A stretch of DNA of 64,000 nucleotides, taken from positions 1 to 64,000 of the forward strand of contig NZ_JAKRCW010000004.1 of the NCBI RefSeq assembly GCF_022346425.1. The letters are read 5' to 3'. The position numbers and the translations under genes were made by a program. The notes beneath the pieces are model-generated. The model did not search any database. It was not told the origin of the DNA and was given only the letters and a program-made list of their open reading frames with translations. Source of the DNA: Pseudoglutamicibacter albus. GTDB lineage: Bacteria > Actinomycetota > Actinomycetes > Actinomycetales > Micrococcaceae. Below are positions 53,838 to 61,275 of the stretch, one piece after another. Position 1 is the stretch's first letter. Every line of letters starts with the position of its first letter.

Positions 53838-54136
53838 GCTTGCGGGCTTCGCCCCGGCTCGGCGTTCTCACCGTATTTTTCGGCAAGACGGCGGCGTGCT
53901 TCACGTTCAACTTCATCAGTTTGGCCTTGCTCAACAAGCTCAGCCTGAGCGGTCTCAACCGGCGGCTGGTAATCGAGGCGGCGGATGCGGCGGGCCATAG
54001 ACACGATCAGGAGGATAACGGCGATCGCCAAGCATGCGATAGCCACAAACCCCGGGAAGCCGGGCCCAACAGCGCGGTACTCATCCGAGTCAGTGCCCAG
54101 ATTCGCTGGGACGTAGGCCAGTACTGAGAAAAGCAT
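53834..54136 (-). CDS. small single-helix membrane protein (Rv1083-like)
   Basis: A 100-residue protein with a short N-terminal segment, one strong helix (about 30-50), basic residues after it and a Gln/Glu-rich cytoplasmic tail. It occupies the place of Rv1083 between mca and the prenyltransferase gene. Function unknown. ATG 54136 is preceded by AAGG at five bases; the frame open to 54160 is not needed. It overlaps uppS by four bases and so is translationally coupled to it. Confidence 0.78.
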   Translation of the reverse strand: MLFSVLAYVPANLGTDSDEYRAVGPGFPGFVAIACLAIAVILLIVSMARRIRRLDYQPPVETAQAELVEQGQTDEVEREARRRLAEKYGENAEPGRSPQA

Positions 54137-54195
54137 GCTCACCTTCCATACGCAACGCATCCGAGGATCCGGCGTCCCCCGTGCATTGATCTATT

Positions 54196-55185
54196 TTACC
54201 GCCGCTCGTTGGCAAGCTCTGGCTTGAAGGCTTCCGGCACCGGACGCAACGTACCGATGCGCTCACCTTCGCCATCGTGAAGGCCAGCGAACAGGTCGAA
54301 CTCCGGTAGTTCGGTGTGCACGCGAGTGGCCGCGAGCACGTAGTCGTCCCACGGGTACACCTCTTCCACGAGCTCCGGAGGGACCGCGAAGAAGAAGCCG
54401 CCCGGTTCAACCTGGGAACGGTGGGCCAGGAGGGCCTCATCACGTAAGTGCACCAAGCCACTGATGGGCACGTGCGTTGTCACACGGTGCCGGGCAGCGG
54501 GGTTGGTGCTGTCGCGTTGGCGTCTTTCCAAGAATTCAATGCGCTCACCGAACGGAGAGACACCGTCGCGTTGACGCATCGCCTCGTCCAGGGCTTTGAA
54601 GCGCTCAAGTGAGAACGCGCGGTCGTAGTACATCTTGGAGATGGTCCACGGCTCACCGAGGCCCTGATATTCGTCTTCGCGGTGGGAGGCACGGAACGCT
54701 TCGACGGAGATCTGGTGGGTACGAATGTGGTCCGGGTGTGGGTATCCGCCGTTTTCGTCATACGTGATGAGCACGTGCGGTTTGAACGTACGCACCAGAT
54801 GCACCAGCGGCGCGGCAGCATCATAGAGCGGAACCGAGGCGAAGCAGCTCTCTGGAAGCGGCGGCAGCGGGTCCCCCTCCGGCAGGCCCGAATCCTCGAA
54901 GCCCAGCCAAACATGCTTGATGTTGAGCGCCTTCGCGGAAACCTTCATCTCCTCGCGGCGCAAACCAGTGAGGTCGCGGTGCGCGCGCGGCATGCTTTGG
55001 ACCTCCTCTACCAGGATGTCTCCGCGCTCACCGCCAGTACAGGTCACGACAAGCACTTCCGCCCCGGCCTGCGCGTACGCGGCGGCCATCGATGCGCCCT
55101 TGCTGGCTTCGTCATCGGGGTGGGCGTGCACGGAAAGTACACGCAAGCCAGACGAATCAGGCACACTACGCGGCGAATGTCCCAT
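54196..55185 (-). CDS. mca: mycothiol S-conjugate amidase
   Basis: A 329-residue zinc amidase of the PIG-L/MshB fold. The zinc ligands are in AHPDDEAS near 22 and HPDH near 150, with TGGERGD near 50. Mca cleaves mycothiol conjugates of toxins to a mercapturic acid and GlcN-inositol, so the organism makes mycothiol. ATG 55185 gives the normal length; upstream codons overlap the divergent DUF4307 promoter region. It heads an apparent operon with the small membrane protein and the prenyltransferase. Confidence 0.94.
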   Translation of the reverse strand: MGHSPRSVPDSSGLRVLSVHAHPDDEASKGASMAAAYAQAGAEVLVVTCTGGERGDILVEEVQSMPRAHRDLTGLRREEMKVSAKALNIKHVWLGFEDSGLPEGDPLPPLPESCFASVPLYDAAAPLVHLVRTFKPHVLITYDENGGYPHPDHIRTHQISVEAFRASHREDEYQGLGEPWTISKMYYDRAFSLERFKALDEAMRQRDGVSPFGERIEFLERRQRDSTNPAARHRVTTHVPISGLVHLRDEALLAHRSQVEPGGFFFAVPPELVEEVYPWDDYVLAATRVHTELPEFDLFAGLHDGEGERIGTLRPVPEAFKPELANERR

Positions 55186-55231
55186 GGTGGTGCGATTCCC
55201 CCTTCGATGCCCCAGATAGAATGGGGGCATC

Positions 55232-55690
55232 ATGTCCTCAGGTGATCTCAAAATCGGTGGCGAGGATACTCGCCAATCTCCAAGCCTAGCGAACCGCTAT
55301 GGTTCTGCGCGTCGTAGTTTGTCAACGCGCGGCTGGTGGATTGTTGCGGTGGTCGGGATTCTGCTTCTTTCCGGCTACCTGCTTTTTGTGACGCTTCGGT
55401 TCCAAAGCAGTTTCGATGCCAAGGACATCTCGTATCAGCTGATCAGTGACCGCAACGTTGAGGTCACGGTTGCGGTGACCATGGATCCTGGGGCCGATGT
55501 GACGTGCGGCTTGCGTGCGTTGAGCCAGGATTATTCGGTGGTCGGCTACAGGGAAGTCCGTTTCCAAGCGGATGAAAGTTCCGAGCGTTCCGGCAATCGC
55601 TACATCGTGCAGAAAACCGTTCCGATGCGCACCACGTTCACGCCTGTAACGGCCGGCCACGAAGCATGCTGGCGCACAGGAACCCAGTAG
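55232..55690 (+). CDS. DUF4307 domain-containing protein
   Basis: A 152-residue membrane-anchored protein. A polar N-terminus of 30 residues, one helix (about 35-55) and an exported domain of five or so strands with a cysteine pair (VTCGL, HEACW) match DUF4307. Function unknown. It is divergent from mca and upstream of greA, as in other actinobacteria (Rv1081c). GGGGG lies about four bases before the ATG. It ends with no clear terminator. Confidence 0.88.
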   Translation: MSSGDLKIGGEDTRQSPSLANRYGSARRSLSTRGWWIVAVVGILLLSGYLLFVTLRFQSSFDAKDISYQLISDRNVEVTVAVTMDPGADVTCGLRALSQDYSVVGYREVRFQADESSERSGNRYIVQKTVPMRTTFTPVTAGHEACWRTGTQ

Positions 55691-55889
55691 CGCGGCCACA
55701 AATTTTCCATAGATTTAGCCTGTTGTGGCTCCCATTGTTCGCTTTTGCGCGTTAGACTCGTGCGATAACGAGTGTGCCCGCTGGGATTAGCTTGACGCTG
55801 CTTCAGTCCGGTCAAGGTAACCAGTGGGTATTTTCTTTTGCAATTAACCACCGCGCTGTTGGGGCGCGGTTCAACGAAATGGAGTGTTC

Positions 55890-56378
55890 ATGACGTCTCA
55901 GCATGAAGAAGTGTGGCTGACACAGAAGGCCTACGATCGTCTGAGCGCTGAATTGGAGCACCTCTCCGGCCCGTACCGGGCTGAGATCCTTGAGCGTATC
56001 GAAGCTGCTCGTGACGAGGGCGACCTGAAGGAGAACGGCGGCTACCACGCGGCGCGTGAAGAGCAGTCGAAGAACGAGGGCCGCATCGTGTACTTGAAGC
56101 AGCTGCTTGAGAACGCCCAGGTGGGTGAAACCCCTCAAGACGACGGCGTGGTCGAGCCAGGCATGGTGGTTGTCGCCAACATCGCGGGTATGGAGACCCG
56201 CTTCCTGTTCGGTAACCGCGAGCTCGCTGACGGCACCGATCTTGACGTGTATTCGGATCATTCCGCACTCGGGCAAGCGATCGACGGCCGCAAGGTCGGC
56301 GAGAAACTGAGCTACACCGCCCCGAACGGCAAGGAGATCCCGGTCGAAATCGTAGAGGCTCACCCGTTCGAAGGCTAA
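55890..56378 (+). CDS. greA: transcription elongation factor GreA
   Basis: A 162-residue factor that stimulates RNA cleavage by backtracked RNA polymerase. The N-terminal coiled coil (about 8-78) includes GDLKENGGYHAAREEQ with the acidic tip residues, and the C-terminal FKBP-like domain follows. ATG 55890 has GGAG five bases upstream. A strong terminator follows at 56406-56445. The 193 bases between it and DUF4307 presumably carry its promoter. Confidence 0.97.
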   Translation: MTSQHEEVWLTQKAYDRLSAELEHLSGPYRAEILERIEAARDEGDLKENGGYHAAREEQSKNEGRIVYLKQLLENAQVGETPQDDGVVEPGMVVVANIAGMETRFLFGNRELADGTDLDVYSDHSALGQAIDGRKVGEKLSYTAPNGKEIPVEIVEAHPFEG

Positions 56379-56405
56379 ACACCGTTTAAGTTCAACGAGC
56401 TTGAT

Positions 56406-56445
56406 GCGTGAGGGGCGGTTCAGATCTCTGAACCGCCCCTCACGC
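56406..56445. terminator. terminator between convergent greA and ilvA
   Basis: A perfect 19-bp stem (56406-56424 with 56427-56445). The T-tract is weak in both directions. Confidence 0.8.
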
Positions 56446-56502
56446 TGTCCCATCACGTATCGGCTGCCCCTGGTGGCAGCCCGCTTGGCTGCTGTGGGCC
56501 TA

Positions 56503-57852
56503 CTACTGCATGACTTGTGGGTCGTAGCCGTGCTCGCGTAGCGCATCGAGCACTTCGTTGGAGTGTTCGTGGCCGTTGGTTTCCATGTCGATGGTGATCG
56601 CGACGTCGCCCATCGACAGCGCCCCGCCGATGCGGGTGTGGTCCACGCGGGTCACGTTGGCGCCGCATTCGGCGATGATGCGGGATATGGTTGCGAGCTC
56701 ACCCGCGCGGTCCTGAAGCATCATCTTGATGGTGAGGTAACGGCCAGCGGCAGCCAGACCGCGCTGGATCACTTTCAGCATGAGGAGCGGGTCGATGTTG
56801 CCTCCGGAGAGGACCGCGACCGTCTTGGAAGGCTCAATTCCGGAATCGACAAGCGTGTGCTCCAGCAGGGCCGCAACCCCCACGGCACCGGCCGGTTCAA
56901 CCACGAGCTTGGATCGCTCCAGCAAGAACACGAGCGCGCGAGCCAGCGCGTCCTCAGAGACCGTCACGACATCGTCAACGAGCTCACGAATGATCTCAAA
57001 CGGCATCTGGCCGGGGCGGCCCACCGCGATGCCATCGGCGATCGTACGGACCTTCGTGAGCGGAACCAACGCGTCCGCGGCTAGCGACGGCGGATAGGCC
57101 GCCGCATCCTCAGCTTGGACACCGATGACCTTGATATCCCGACCCAGTTCAGCTGCCCGACCCTTGATCGCGGTCGCGACCCCGGCGAGCAAGCCGCCGC
57201 CGCCGACTCCCATGATCACGGTCTCGACCTCTGGATACTGCTCCAGGATCTCCAAACCGATGGTCCCCTGCCCCGCGATGATGTCCGGGTGGTCGAACGG
57301 GTGCACAAACACCGCGCCGCTTTCCTTCGCGTACTCTTCGGCTGCGGCGAGCGCTTCATCGACAGTGTCGCCGTGCAATACGACCTCGGCGCCGTGATCG
57401 CGGGTCGCGGTGAGCTTAGGTAGTGCCACGCCCAACGGCATGTAGATCCGTGCTTTGATCCCGAGCCGGGATGCGGCCTGGGCTACACCTTGGGCGTGGT
57501 TACCGGCCGATGCGGCCACAACGCCGCGGGCACGTTCGGATTCCGTGAGGTTCTTCATGCGCACATAGGCGCCGCGGACCTTGAAGGACCCGGAACGCTG
57601 CAGGTTCTCGGCTTTGAGCCACACGGGTGCCTTCGTGTGAAGTTCCAACGCACGCGAGTGATGCAGGCCAGTTTTCTCAACCACGCCATCGAGCACCTCA
57701 GCCGCACGGCGAATATCAGCAAGCGTCACCGGAAGATTACGTGTGGGGTCTTCGCGAGGAATCGTCGGTGCCGCTTCGGTGGGAGTGGGTTCTGTAGGAG
57801 TGGACGATTCGTCTTGACGTGCCTGCTCTGTCACTACTCTGTTTCTCGTCAC
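56503..57852 (-). CDS. ilvA: threonine ammonia-lyase (threonine dehydratase)
   Basis: A 449-residue PLP enzyme that deaminates threonine to 2-oxobutyrate, first step of isoleucine synthesis or threonine breakdown. The PLP lysine is in SGSFKVRGA near 91, SAGNHAQGVA near 116 and the glycine loop GVGGGGLLAG near 220. One ACT domain (about 375-445) at the C-terminus is typical of the shorter, catabolic-like form. About 45 Thr/Pro/Glu-rich residues come first. The start region is duplicated (18/19 bp), giving two GTG candidates at 57852 and 57834. Confidence 0.94.
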   Translation of the reverse strand: MTRNRVVTEQARQDESSTPTEPTPTEAAPTIPREDPTRNLPVTLADIRRAAEVLDGVVEKTGLHHSRALELHTKAPVWLKAENLQRSGSFKVRGAYVRMKNLTESERARGVVAASAGNHAQGVAQAASRLGIKARIYMPLGVALPKLTATRDHGAEVVLHGDTVDEALAAAEEYAKESGAVFVHPFDHPDIIAGQGTIGLEILEQYPEVETVIMGVGGGGLLAGVATAIKGRAAELGRDIKVIGVQAEDAAAYPPSLAADALVPLTKVRTIADGIAVGRPGQMPFEIIRELVDDVVTVSEDALARALVFLLERSKLVVEPAGAVGVAALLEHTLVDSGIEPSKTVAVLSGGNIDPLLMLKVIQRGLAAAGRYLTIKMMLQDRAGELATISRIIAECGANVTRVDHTRIGGALSMGDVAITIDMETNGHEHSNEVLDALREHGYDPQVMQ

Positions 57853-57866
57853 TACTTTAGTTTCTC
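57830..57866. repeat. 18/19-bp tandem duplication over the ilvA start codon
   Basis: A unit at 57830-57847 is repeated at 57848-57866 with a one-base length difference. Each copy carries a GTG-AC start-like triplet on the minus strand. Confidence 0.7.
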
Positions 57867-57917
57867 CTGGTTGCTGAGGTTTCCAGCGGTCACTGCGCTT
57901 TGAGTTTTGCCGCGCAG

Positions 57918-59276
57918 CTATGGTTTTTGTTGCTCGTCACCGTCCCGCTCGGCTGCGGTATCAGCTGGGCGCGGGGTGAGACGGGGCTCTTGTTCATCAT
58001 ATGTATCTGTTGGCTCGTGGCTCGCTTTTACGTCACTCTGCCTGGAATTATTACGGTGGTGGGCAACCGCGGGGTCTCGCTCCCATTCCTTCGCGGCGAG
58101 ATACTTGCCGACGCTATTGATGATGGCCACCAGAGGAACCGAGAACAGCGCTCCAGCGATGCCCCACAGGAACGTGCCGCACGCAACCACCAACACCACA
58201 GCGAGCGGGTGAAGGCTCACTGCGCGGCCCATGATCAGCGGCTGCAACACATGGGATTCAACCTGTTGCACCAGCAGCACGACACCGAGCATGATCAGCG
58301 CGACGACCCAGCCTTGGGCTACAAGCGCGATCAGCACGGCGACAGCGCCGGTCAGGAACGCACCGACGATCGGGATGAACGCACCCAGGAACACCAGCAC
58401 ACCCAGCTGTGGTGCCAACGGAACGTTGAGGATGTAGGCGCCCAGCCCGATGCCGAAACCGTCGATCAACGCGACCACAACCTGGACGCGGATATAAGAA
58501 ATCAGTGACGCCCAGCCACAGCGGCCAGCCCCATCAGCGGCAGCACGGGTGTGGCGAGGGAAAAGACCGACAACCCACTTCCAGATCTTCGGACCATCCA
58601 GCAGGAAGAAGATCAGCGCGAAGATCGTCAATAGGAGGCCCGTGAGGAAATGGGTCACGGTGGTGCCCACTGATGCGGCCTGCTTGAGTACATCCTGCGA
58701 ATTCGCTTGCAGGCGCTGCAGCATCTCCTGGGCCCAGTCCGTGATTTGTGTATCCGTGATCTTGAGTGGGCCCGTCGCCAACCAAGTGCGGATCGAGTTG
58801 ATGCCGTCGATCGCCTCGGCCCACAACCTTTCAGCGCCTTGCGCCATGGTCGCGACCACGAGCCACACAACTCCAGTGAGCAGGCCCGCGAAGATCAGTA
58901 GCGCTCCGAAGGTCGCCAGCCCGTTTGGAAACCGCAGTTTCACAAGCAGCTTCTTCAAAGGGCTCAACAGGCCGGCCAGTAGTGCGGCGATCATCACCGG
59001 GATCAGAACCACCGCTACACGGCTGAGGCCCCACAGAATCATGACCGTCACCACAATAATGACGCCGATGCGCCACGCATACCCCGCGGTGACCTTGAGC
59101 GGTTGCGGGATATCGCTAGGCACCGCTACATCTGGCTGTTCAGGCTCTCGCTCTGGCTGTTCCTGCTCCGCTTTAAGTTCCGCGCGGCGCTGCTCTATAG
59201 AGTTGCGGACGCTACGGAGCTTTTCTGAAAACCTCGCCCCCGCCTTGCGGAGACGGTTCGGTGATGATCTGGGCAT
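57918..59276 (-). CDS. AI-2E family transporter (PerM-type permease)
   Basis: A 452-residue protein. A charged N-terminus (1-70) is followed by about eight helices in the order of the family, with the long loop at 140-210, LFFLGAFIPIVGAF-like motif near 305 and VESHVLQPLIMGRAVSLHP near 345. Members export autoinducer-2 or act as Na+/H+ antiporters; the substrate here is unknown. The disordered C-terminus is rich in Asp/Glu/Pro. The ATG 59276 lies right after the T-tract of the BI-1 gene terminator, leaving no room for a ribosome-binding site. A TACCGT box lies at -12 to -7, so a leaderless start is possible; a later start is the alternative. Confidence 0.88.
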   Translation of the reverse strand: MPRSSPNRLRKAGARFSEKLRSVRNSIEQRRAELKAEQEQPEREPEQPDVAVPSDIPQPLKVTAGYAWRIGVIIVVTVMILWGLSRVAVVLIPVMIAALLAGLLSPLKKLLVKLRFPNGLATFGALLIFAGLLTGVVWLVVATMAQGAERLWAEAIDGINSIRTWLATGPLKITDTQITDWAQEMLQRLQANSQDVLKQAASVGTTVTHFLTGLLLTIFALIFFLLDGPKIWKWVVGLFPRHTRAAADGAGRCGWASLISYIRVQVVVALIDGFGIGLGAYILNVPLAPQLGVLVFLGAFIPIVGAFLTGAVAVLIALVAQGWVVALIMLGVVLLVQQVESHVLQPLIMGRAVSLHPLAVVLVVACGTFLWGIAGALFSVPLVAIINSVGKYLAAKEWERDPAVAHHRNNSRQSDVKASHEPTDTYDEQEPRLTPRPADTAAERDGDEQQKP

Positions 59277-59317
59277 AAAAACACGGTATGCCAAAACAAA
59301 TGTTTTGGCATACCGTG
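59277..59317 (-). terminator. intrinsic terminator of the BI-1 gene, touching the next start codon
   Basis: A perfect 17-bp stem (59282-59298 with 59301-59317), two-base loop, then TTTTT on the minus strand at 59281-59277, immediately followed by ATG 59276. Confidence 0.9.
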
Positions 59318-59363
59318 GCTTGAGGTTTATGCGCTGAGCGTGCCCAGCTGTGGTGTCCTGCGT

Positions 59364-60368
59364 TTAGCGGTCCACCATTTCGCGGATGATCATCAGCAGA
59401 CGCAGGACCTCGATGTAGATCCACACGAGCGTGACCGTCAGACCGAACGCCGCGGTCCATGCAACGTGCTTCGGTGCGCCCTGCTCGATCGCGCCCTGAA
59501 TGAACTCGAAGTCCATGACCAAGAAGTAGGTAGCGAGCAGCACCGCGAACAGGCCGATCAGCATACCGAACACGCCGGTACGCATCGAGGTGCCAGCGAA
59601 AACAACAACACCGAGGTTGACCAGGGAGAACGCGAGGTAAGCCATCGCCGCAACCATCACGATGCGGGTCATGCGTGGCGAGGTGCGGTACTTACCCGAG
59701 CGGTACAGGCCCAAGGTGACAGCGAACACGAGGATCGTGCCGAGAACGGCCTGCAGAGCGATACCTGGGTAAGCGACTTCAGCGATCGCGGAGATCGCAC
59801 CCAACACGAAACCTTCAAGGACCGCGTAAATAACAGACAAGGCCGGCGAGGTGACGCGCTTGAACTGGTTGATCATCGCGATCACGAAAGCACCGATCGC
59901 CGCGATAACCACCATAGGGATGATTGCGCCACCGAGTGCGCCTACGCCCGCCCCGCTCATAGCGCCACGGACGGTACCCATCACGATGAACCAAGCAACC
60001 GCGCCGGAAGCAACGATCAGGCCGAGCAAGATGGTCATCTTGTTGAGCACATCGCCCATGACCATGCGCTCGCCCTGGCCACCGTGACCATGCTGGACGC
60101 TCAGATCGCCAGCAGCGTAGTCAGGCTGCTGATAGCCCTGCTGTGGCTGGTAACCCATTGGCGGTTGCGGCGGCTGGTTACCCTGCGGGGCCTGATAACC
60201 CTGCGGTGGCTGCGGAGGCTGCTGGCCCGGCTGTGCCGAAGGCGCACCATACATACGGTCAAGATCTGCAGCTGACGGCGCGTGGATCGCTTCGGCGCCT
60301 TCACCGTTGCGCATCTTCTCGCGGAAGTTTCCTTCTTTGAAAACCGGGTTGCTACTGCGGAAAGCCAT
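59364..60368 (-). CDS. Bax inhibitor-1/YccA family membrane protein
   Basis: A 334-residue protein with about 100 N-terminal cytoplasmic residues rich in Gln, Pro and Tyr (QPPQPPQGYQ-like repeats), then seven helices of the BI-1 fold. The C-terminal half has MDFEFIQGAIEQGAPKHVAW with the conserved acidic residues that gate calcium leak in bacterial BI-1 homologues. The physiological role in bacteria is unclear. GAGG lies about ten bases before the ATG. A strong terminator follows. Confidence 0.92.
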   Translation of the reverse strand: MAFRSSNPVFKEGNFREKMRNGEGAEAIHAPSAADLDRMYGAPSAQPGQQPPQPPQGYQAPQGNQPPQPPMGYQPQQGYQQPDYAAGDLSVQHGHGGQGERMVMGDVLNKMTILLGLIVASGAVAWFIVMGTVRGAMSGAGVGALGGAIIPMVVIAAIGAFVIAMINQFKRVTSPALSVIYAVLEGFVLGAISAIAEVAYPGIALQAVLGTILVFAVTLGLYRSGKYRTSPRMTRIVMVAAMAYLAFSLVNLGVVVFAGTSMRTGVFGMLIGLFAVLLATYFLVMDFEFIQGAIEQGAPKHVAWTAAFGLTVTLVWIYIEVLRLLMIIREMVDR

Positions 60369-60488
60369 TAATTTTCTACCTCTTTTTTCTTAGGGCGGCG
60401 CGAACACGCACAGATCACCTGGCGACGTTTCACGCGTCCAAGGAACTGTGAACCATCTTACAGGGTCGCCTGCCCTGTATGCATTCGC

Positions 60489-61139
60489 TCACCAGGCGAC
60501 CGCGGTCACCGAACCCGGTGTGATCTCGGTGTGCCCGGCATCACGGATCACCACTGTCGCGTTCGTTGCCGTGGTGCGCCAACCATCGCGATCAAGCGGG
60601 ATGAGCGTGGACGGGAAGCCGTGTTCAATCCAGTCTTCAAGCTCGTCATGGCTCAACCGCATCGCCCATGTCAGCCCTGCGTGGGCGGACTGAGCGGCCG
60701 CTTTACCCGTGGACATCCCCAATACGGTATCGATACCGATGTGCAGAATTTTCGGCGAATTCATCTCACCGTAAACGGTTGGCTCGCCGGCGTGTTCGAA
60801 TTCGGTCCCAGAAACCTGCAGCTGCTTCATGCGGCCGGTCAGCGGATATTCAGTAGGGGCCAGCGCCGCCGCTTGAGCAGTCCCGACGCTCACCATGACC
60901 GCTCCGGCGTTCTCAAGCGCACGGAAGTCTTTCGGTTTGCCCCGTCGCACGCTTTTGCCTTGACCGCCGCCCCGGCCGTCGGGCCCGTGAAGCCACGGGC
61001 CCCACATCGGGTCATCCGGGAAAGCAAGCCACGCTGTGATGGAAGCGAGCGCCGCGGCAAGACACGTATCTTCGTGGGTCGCTAAAGCCTCCGGGTCTTT
61101 CAAGACCGCGATCGGCTGAATCAGTTCAACAGCTGGCAC
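60489..61139 (-). CDS. PTH2-type peptidyl-tRNA hydrolase family protein
   Basis: A 216-residue protein. The segment MSTGKAAAQSAHAGLTWAM near 135-153 matches the Pth2 motif with Lys and His, and VTVGTAQ-like, IPLD and TVVIRDAGHTEI strands follow the fold. About 60 residues before the domain look like an extra helical region. This family is unrelated to the Pth at 8494, so the organism has two. The frame continues into the tRNA-Leu gene, so the start must be GTG 61139, one base after the tRNA discriminator base. No ribosome-binding site other than tRNA sequence is available. Confidence 0.8.
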   Translation of the reverse strand: MPAVELIQPIAVLKDPEALATHEDTCLAAALASITAWLAFPDDPMWGPWLHGPDGRGGGQGKSVRRGKPKDFRALENAGAVMVSVGTAQAAALAPTEYPLTGRMKQLQVSGTEFEHAGEPTVYGEMNSPKILHIGIDTVLGMSTGKAAAQSAHAGLTWAMRLSHDELEDWIEHGFPSTLIPLDRDGWRTTATNATVVIRDAGHTEITPGSVTAVAW

Positions 61140-61140
61140 G

Positions 61141-61213
61141 TGCCCCCACTGGGACTCGAACCCAGACTGAAAGGATTTTAAGTCCTCTGCCTCTGCCATT
61201 GGGCTATGGGGGC
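61141..61213 (-). tRNA. tRNA-Leu (UAA anticodon), short variable arm
   Basis: A 73-nt cloverleaf: acceptor GCCCCCA with TGGGGGC, discriminator A, anticodon stem GAGGA/TCCTT, loop CTTAAAA giving UAA, T-arm CTGGG-TTCGAGT-CCCAG. The variable loop is only five bases (TCAGT), although tRNA-Leu normally has a long variable arm. The anticodon reads UUA, a rare codon in this GC-rich genome. No CCA is encoded. Confidence 0.88.
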
Positions 61214-61275
61214 TTGCGTGCTCAGCGCCATGCTAGACGCTGAGCACGCGCGAGGCTTATGCCTCGCTATGAGAA

